From assembly GCF_000331735.1 (NCBI RefSeq), contig NC_020126.1, positions 4,898,001 to 4,962,000 of the forward strand: a stretch of 64,000 nt of DNA. Direction: 5' to 3'. This DNA is from Myxococcus stipitatus DSM 14675 (GTDB taxonomy: Bacteria; Myxococcota; Myxococcia; Myxococcales; Myxococcaceae). Position numbers and translations under genes: made by a program. Shown piece after piece: positions 63,101 through 64,000 of this stretch; position 1 is the stretch's first letter, and the number at the start of each line of letters is the position of its first letter. Below the pieces are notes generated by a model. That model did no database searches. It saw only the letters and a program-made list of their open reading frames with translations, and was not told where the DNA came from.

Positions 63101-64000
63101 CATGCGGACCTGTCGAGACAACTGAGTTACTTCGTCAATCCCGTGGCGCTTCGTGCGCGGGTGCCGAGAGGGCAGTCCTTCACCTCGCTGTTGAAGGAGG
63201 TGCGCGGCCTCGTCTTGGAGGCGCTGGAGCACCAGGAGTTGCCCTTCGCCCGGATGGTCGAGCGGCTCCAGCCCCGACGGGATGCGGCCCGTGCTCCTGT
63301 CTTCCAGACGATGTTCGTGCTGCATGCCGGGCGCCCGGGACGCGAGGCGCTCGCGCCCTTCGCCCTGGGCGGCGCGGGGACTCGAGTCCGGCTGGGCGCG
63401 CTGGAGCTGGAGTCCGTGCCGCTGCGCAATCAGGCCTCCGCCTTCGACCTGACGTTGACGATGGCCGAGTCGGAGGGAGGCTTCGCCGCGAGCCTGGAGT
63501 ACTGCACGGACCTGTTCGACGCGGCGCTCGCCGAGCGCATGGTGCGCCACTTCCGAACGCTGCTGGACGCCGCGGCGCGCGAGCCCGAGGTGCCCGTGTT
63601 GGACCTGCCCCTGCTCGAGGGTGAGGAGCAGCGCGTGCTGCTCGCAGCGGGCCGGCGCGCGACGGCCTCCGAGGAGCCCTCCGCCCGAAGTCTGCACGGT
63701 GCCTTCGAGGCCGCCGTGGCGAGGTCACCGGACGCGGTGGCGTTGGTCTCCGGGACGTCCCGCTGGACGTACGGCGAGGTCGATGCCTGGGCGGAGAGAC
63801 TGGGCGCGAGGTTGCGGCAGCGAGGCGTGGGCCCCGAGGTCCGCGTCGGAGTCCTGCTGGAGCGAGGACACCCTGGGACGGTCATCGCGTTCCTCGCCGT
63901 GCTGAAGGCGGGCGGGACGGTGGTGCCTTGTGAGCCCTCGCATCCTCCCGAGCGGATCGCATGGATGCTGCGGGACGCGGGGGCGCGTGGCCTGCTCGTG
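60188..64000 (+). CDS. FAAL-ACP-C-A nonribosomal peptide synthetase (3' end outside window)
   Basis: The frame is open from ATG 60188 to the last base, 1271 codons. The N-terminal module is a fatty acyl-AMP ligase (about 20-600): TSGSTGTPRGV near 185, LPPYHDMGLIAG and GGPNFAFDLCVRK are characteristic. An acyl/peptidyl carrier domain has the phosphopantetheine Ser641 in GLDSLRGL. The condensation domain (about 700-1130) has HHLITDFW (His826, His827, Asp831), with Phe in place of the usual Gly. An adenylation domain begins near residue 1169 (TYGEVDAWAERL) and runs off the edge before its specificity residues. It would start a lipopeptide by activating a free fatty acid. Confidence 0.92.
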   Translation, partial: MHLPTRVSPASAFVRPESTTLVEVCRYRAVTQPTDDIYTFVDETGEHTVTYAQLDTEVRAVAARLQRELAPGDRALLMYPPGREYVVGFLACLYAGVVAVPAYPPDVTRLGRTLPRLLALVADCGARVALTTEGIASLVGPLTEGREDLRALRWLATDGVPVEEAASWRELDLRPDTVAFLQYTSGSTGTPRGVVLGHRQLLHNSELISRGFNAKPDPRFVSWLPPYHDMGLIAGIIHPLFRDMPSSLMPPLYFLQRPMRWLEVISRHGGTVSGGPNFAFDLCVRKSTPEERAALDLSRWEVAYCGAEPVRAETMERFAQAFAPGGFRRQALYPCYGLAEGTLIVTGRQRAEDREDVLVVRDYSREGLERGEARPPSPGEEGAALVSCGEVLGVQEVRVVDPGTREVVPAGRVGELWVRGPSVAEGYWQRPEETERDFNGRLAGSAEGPFLRTGDLAIVEDGEVFITGRLKDVLILRGRNLYPQDLELTVERSHPALRPGCGVAFPVQVHGEERLVVVQEVAAKAVEGGAVDDALARIQAALTEEHGVAAHAVVLITAGSLPKTSSGKVQRRVTRRTYLDGALEVVKAWRESDVDSRDAESVSPESDEVLGWLAGDVAWRLGSSAEALDADAPLTRYGLDSLRGLDVMHAIQRRWGVSLPPTFLLQGPSLREVAAKVEQERGAAVQPVSSSTPALGDVSPHVSDGQRALWFLQRLAPGGTAYHIARAMRLAPDVDLEVLARVFAELAARHPALACAFPEERGEPVWRSAAAPVMERESASGWSDAALRERLDAESQRPFDLEHGPLMRVRVFTGVETGPVLLLVFHHLITDFWSLEVLAEELGVLYTAGVRGVPAELPPPPPMAGPILREREARLTGARGEALQSWWRERLGGELPVLELPTSKPRPRLQSFRGAAVSFQVEADTASRLLSLAGTHGATPFMVLLAGYVAFLRRYTGQEDLVVGTPTTGRAHADLSRQLSYFVNPVALRARVPRGQSFTSLLKEVRGLVLEALEHQELPFARMVERLQPRRDAARAPVFQTMFVLHAGRPGREALAPFALGGAGTRVRLGALELESVPLRNQASAFDLTLTMAESEGGFAASLEYCTDLFDAALAERMVRHFRTLLDAAAREPEVPVLDLPLLEGEEQRVLLAAGRRATASEEPSARSLHGAFEAAVARSPDAVALVSGTSRWTYGEVDAWAERLGARLRQRGVGPEVRVGVLLERGHPGTVIAFLAVLKAGGTVVPCEPSHPPERIAWMLRDAGARGLLV

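Overview
The window is high-GC DNA with very dense coding and long reading frames. The gene content points to a Myxococcaceae bacterium (Myxococcus/Corallococcus type). Markers are an AgmX/PglI-type C-terminal domain, many eukaryotic-like Ser/Thr kinases and FHA proteins, sigma-54 activators, a lone clpX, Cys-rich lipoproteins, and a pfk gene next to a kinase that fits the Pkn4/Pfk pair described in Myxococcus xanthus. No rRNA, tRNA, CRISPR array or insertion sequence was seen. Most of the window is chromosomal core and signalling sequence; the right end enters a nonribosomal peptide cluster.

Layout. 1-3000: end of an AgmX/PglI-like protein, a conserved hypothetical, and clpX behind an unusual array of GGGCCC palindromes, closed by a strong hairpin terminator. 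3081-15962: a 1764-residue pseudokinase/AAA/GAF/histidine kinase; a convergent pair of a CrtI-like desaturase and a carotenoid oxygenase; a kinase-receiver-cyclase fusion; and a lidless Hsp70. 16301-24737: PrkA kinase, a lipoprotein protease, dCMP deaminase, a two-component-like pair (degenerate sensor and NtrC-type regulator) and a tandem ArsA/Get3-like ATPase. 24751-33001: a TPR protein, accA-hisC-cmk, a soluble lytic transglycosylase, a small Cys protein, and a DciA-like protein coupled to a CAP-domain protein. 33175-43951: a large lipoprotein, an FHA-GGEEF diguanylate cyclase, an epimerase/acyltransferase pair, mutL, a 51-residue protein, an outer-membrane barrel and a membrane-anchored TPR protein.

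44040-53490 is mainly one tightly packed minus-strand run. In transcription order it is a TPR protein, pfk, a transmembrane Ser/Thr kinase (Pkn4), a TPR/coiled-coil protein, an FHA-GAF-sigma54 activator and two lipoproteins. It appears to combine glycolytic flux control, kinase signalling and transcription. 53650-58923 runs the other way: a membrane-anchored protein, a serine protease overlapping an FHA membrane protein, a fused DUF4130/uracil-DNA-glycosylase-like protein that has lost key residues in both halves, and a lipoprotein.

58952-64000: an aldo/keto reductase diverges, across a palindromic operator candidate, from a large synthetase gene (FAAL, carrier protein, condensation, adenylation) cut by the window end. 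This is the start of a lipopeptide biosynthetic cluster.
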